Positions 62,887 through 64,000 of a stretch of DNA of 64,000 bases are shown here, one piece after another (positions within the stretch are counted from its first letter, which is position 1; each line of letters starts with the position of its first letter). The stretch is from assembly GCA_001769855.1 (NCBI GenBank), contig MEPP01000021.1, forward strand, positions 1 through 64,000. Reading direction: 5' to 3'. The translations under genes were made by a program, and so were the position numbers. Under the pieces are notes generated by a model that did not search any database, had not been told where the DNA came from, and saw only the letters and a list, made by a program, of their open reading frames with translations. This DNA is from Bdellovibrionales bacterium GWA2_49_15 (GTDB lineage: Bacteria; Bdellovibrionota; Bacteriovoracia; Bacteriovoracales; Bacteriovoracaceae).

Positions 62887-64000
62887 ATGAATGAGTTCAA
62901 AGTTGGTTTGTTGGCCCTTCTGGCAATGACTGCCGTGGTTTTCATGTCATTGAAGATAACTTCCAACCAATCGGGTTTCGGTAACTATAAAAAGTTTAAA
63001 ACAATCGTCAAAGATGCATCTGGAATTTTTCCTAAAACACCCATTAAGGTTGCCGGGATCAATGCCGGTCGGATTGAGGAAATAGAACTTGAAAATAACG
63101 CAGCCTTGATTACTTTTGAAGTTTTAACCAAGGTCGTTATTACCAAGGGCTCTAAGCTTAAAATTAAAACTGTCGGTTTCTTAGGCGATAAGTATTTGGA
63201 AATTGTCATTGTTGAGAATGCTGAACCGCTTGCCGAAAATGCTTTCATCGAAGCTGAGGAAGGTGCCGGCATTGAAAAGCTAATGAAAGATGCTTCAGAG
63301 GTTGTCGCTGATGTGAAAAAGATCACCACCAGCCTAAAGGAAAGTTTGGCTCCAGAGGGTAAAGAGGCACCGATAACAAAAATTCTTAATGACGTCAAAG
63401 AGCTGACTGGCAATGCCAAGACTGTTACCGAGACCTTAAAGCGCGTCATCACTGGCAATGAGGAGCAGCTAAAAAAACTCATTGGCAACTTAGAGAAGTT
63501 TTCTCAACAGATTCGTGATGAGTCGGATAAAACCAAGGACAAAAGTCTCGCCTCAGAGTTGAAAGATATTTTAGAAAATACCAAAAATGCCACGAAAGAC
63601 CTCAAGGAGCTCATGGCAGATATTAGGAGAGGCAAGGGAAGCATCGGGAAATTTTTAGTTGAAGATGAAATTGCAGATAAGGTCAGCCAGACGCTTTCCA
63701 GCGTGAATCGTCTGGTTAATAACTTTAACTCAATTCGTACGGAAGTGAATGCTTTCACCGGTATCAACTCTCAATATGGAGCCGATACGCGGGCCCAGGT
63801 TCGGATCTTTCCATCGCCGGAGCGCTTTTACTTATTGGGTCTTTCGACTTCTGAGTTTGGGCCAGAAAATGAGCGACATACGACAGTTACACAGGACAGT
63901 GTCGTAACCCGTCGAATTGAAAATTACCGTGATAAAAATACCTATCGGTTCGATATTCAAATGGGGCGCAGGATTCAAAACTTTTTTTTCCGCGGCGGCC
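62887..64000 (+). CDS. mlaD: MCE-domain lipid-binding protein (MlaD-like), 3' part beyond the window
   Basis: At least 371 residues, still open at the window end. N-terminal membrane anchor (MNEFKVGLLALLAMTAVVFMSL) and one MCE domain (about 25-125) with FKTIVKDASGIFPKTPIKVAG-type core. After it come long helical coiled coils (about 130-300) and then strand-rich sequence (DTRAQVRIFPSPERFYLLG). It is much longer than E. coli MlaD (183), with extended C-terminal region typical of other bacteria. 15 bases after mlaF. Confidence 0.9.
   Translation, partial: MNEFKVGLLALLAMTAVVFMSLKITSNQSGFGNYKKFKTIVKDASGIFPKTPIKVAGINAGRIEEIELENNAALITFEVLTKVVITKGSKLKIKTVGFLGDKYLEIVIVENAEPLAENAFIEAEEGAGIEKLMKDASEVVADVKKITTSLKESLAPEGKEAPITKILNDVKELTGNAKTVTETLKRVITGNEEQLKKLIGNLEKFSQQIRDESDKTKDKSLASELKDILENTKNATKDLKELMADIRRGKGSIGKFLVEDEIADKVSQTLSSVNRLVNNFNSIRTEVNAFTGINSQYGADTRAQVRIFPSPERFYLLGLSTSEFGPENERHTTVTQDSVVTRRIENYRDKNTYRFDIQMGRRIQNFFFRGG

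Overview
This window looks like chromosomal DNA of a Gram-negative bacterium with roughly balanced base composition. It is probably a member of the Bdellovibrionota or a related lineage formerly placed in the Deltaproteobacteria. That placement is an inference from the housekeeping gene order (rplU-rpmA-obgE-rsfS-rlmH; rpmF-fabH-fabD-fabG-acpP-fabF-glyA-nrdR-nusB; aroK-x-alr-mlaE-mlaF-mlaD), the many small secreted proteins and lipoproteins, and the absence of enterobacterial or actinobacterial signatures. No rRNA is present. One tRNA (Asp, GTC) is present.

Region 1 (about 1-9300) is accessory. It holds a decayed RhuM-type gene, a DUF4143 AAA ATPase, a hipBA toxin-antitoxin pair with a very regular four-operator array, several unrecognised membrane or secreted proteins, a second pseudogene (XRE regulator with two in-frame stops) and a secreted protein built of eight repeats.

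Region 2 (9360-20800) carries a YdfG-type reductase with a DUF2784 protein, dtd, a tightly packed hsp20-lon-ATPase operon, an ABC-F ATPase, a two-gene secreted/lipoprotein unit with a possible caspase-like His-Cys pair, and an MFS exporter.

Region 3 (20860-34110) is a heavy-metal, most likely copper/silver, island. A reverse-strand set encodes lipoproteins, a TolC-like protein, NosL-like and YtkA-like proteins and two outer-membrane barrels. A forward-strand set encodes a Cus/Czc-type tripartite RND pump. Between them lies a small protein made of two homing-endonuclease-associated repeats.

Region 4 (34150-51850) is mostly housekeeping: trpS, a ferredoxin-lactamase-fold fusion, an isolated E2 acyltransferase domain, a very large lipoprotein with Tc-toxin-like traits, the rplU-rpmA-obgE-rsfS-rlmH ribosome cluster, tRNA-Asp, an SO_0444-type metal permease, def, a low-molecular-weight phosphatase, greB, nusB and nrdR.

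Region 5 (52100-64000) holds glyA and the fatty-acid synthesis cluster (without plsX), rpmF, aroK, a degenerate receiver/GGDEF-like protein, alr and the start of an Mla-type lipid transport operon that runs off the window. Many adjacent genes share ATGA, TGATG or TAATG stop-start overlaps, so translational coupling is the rule here.
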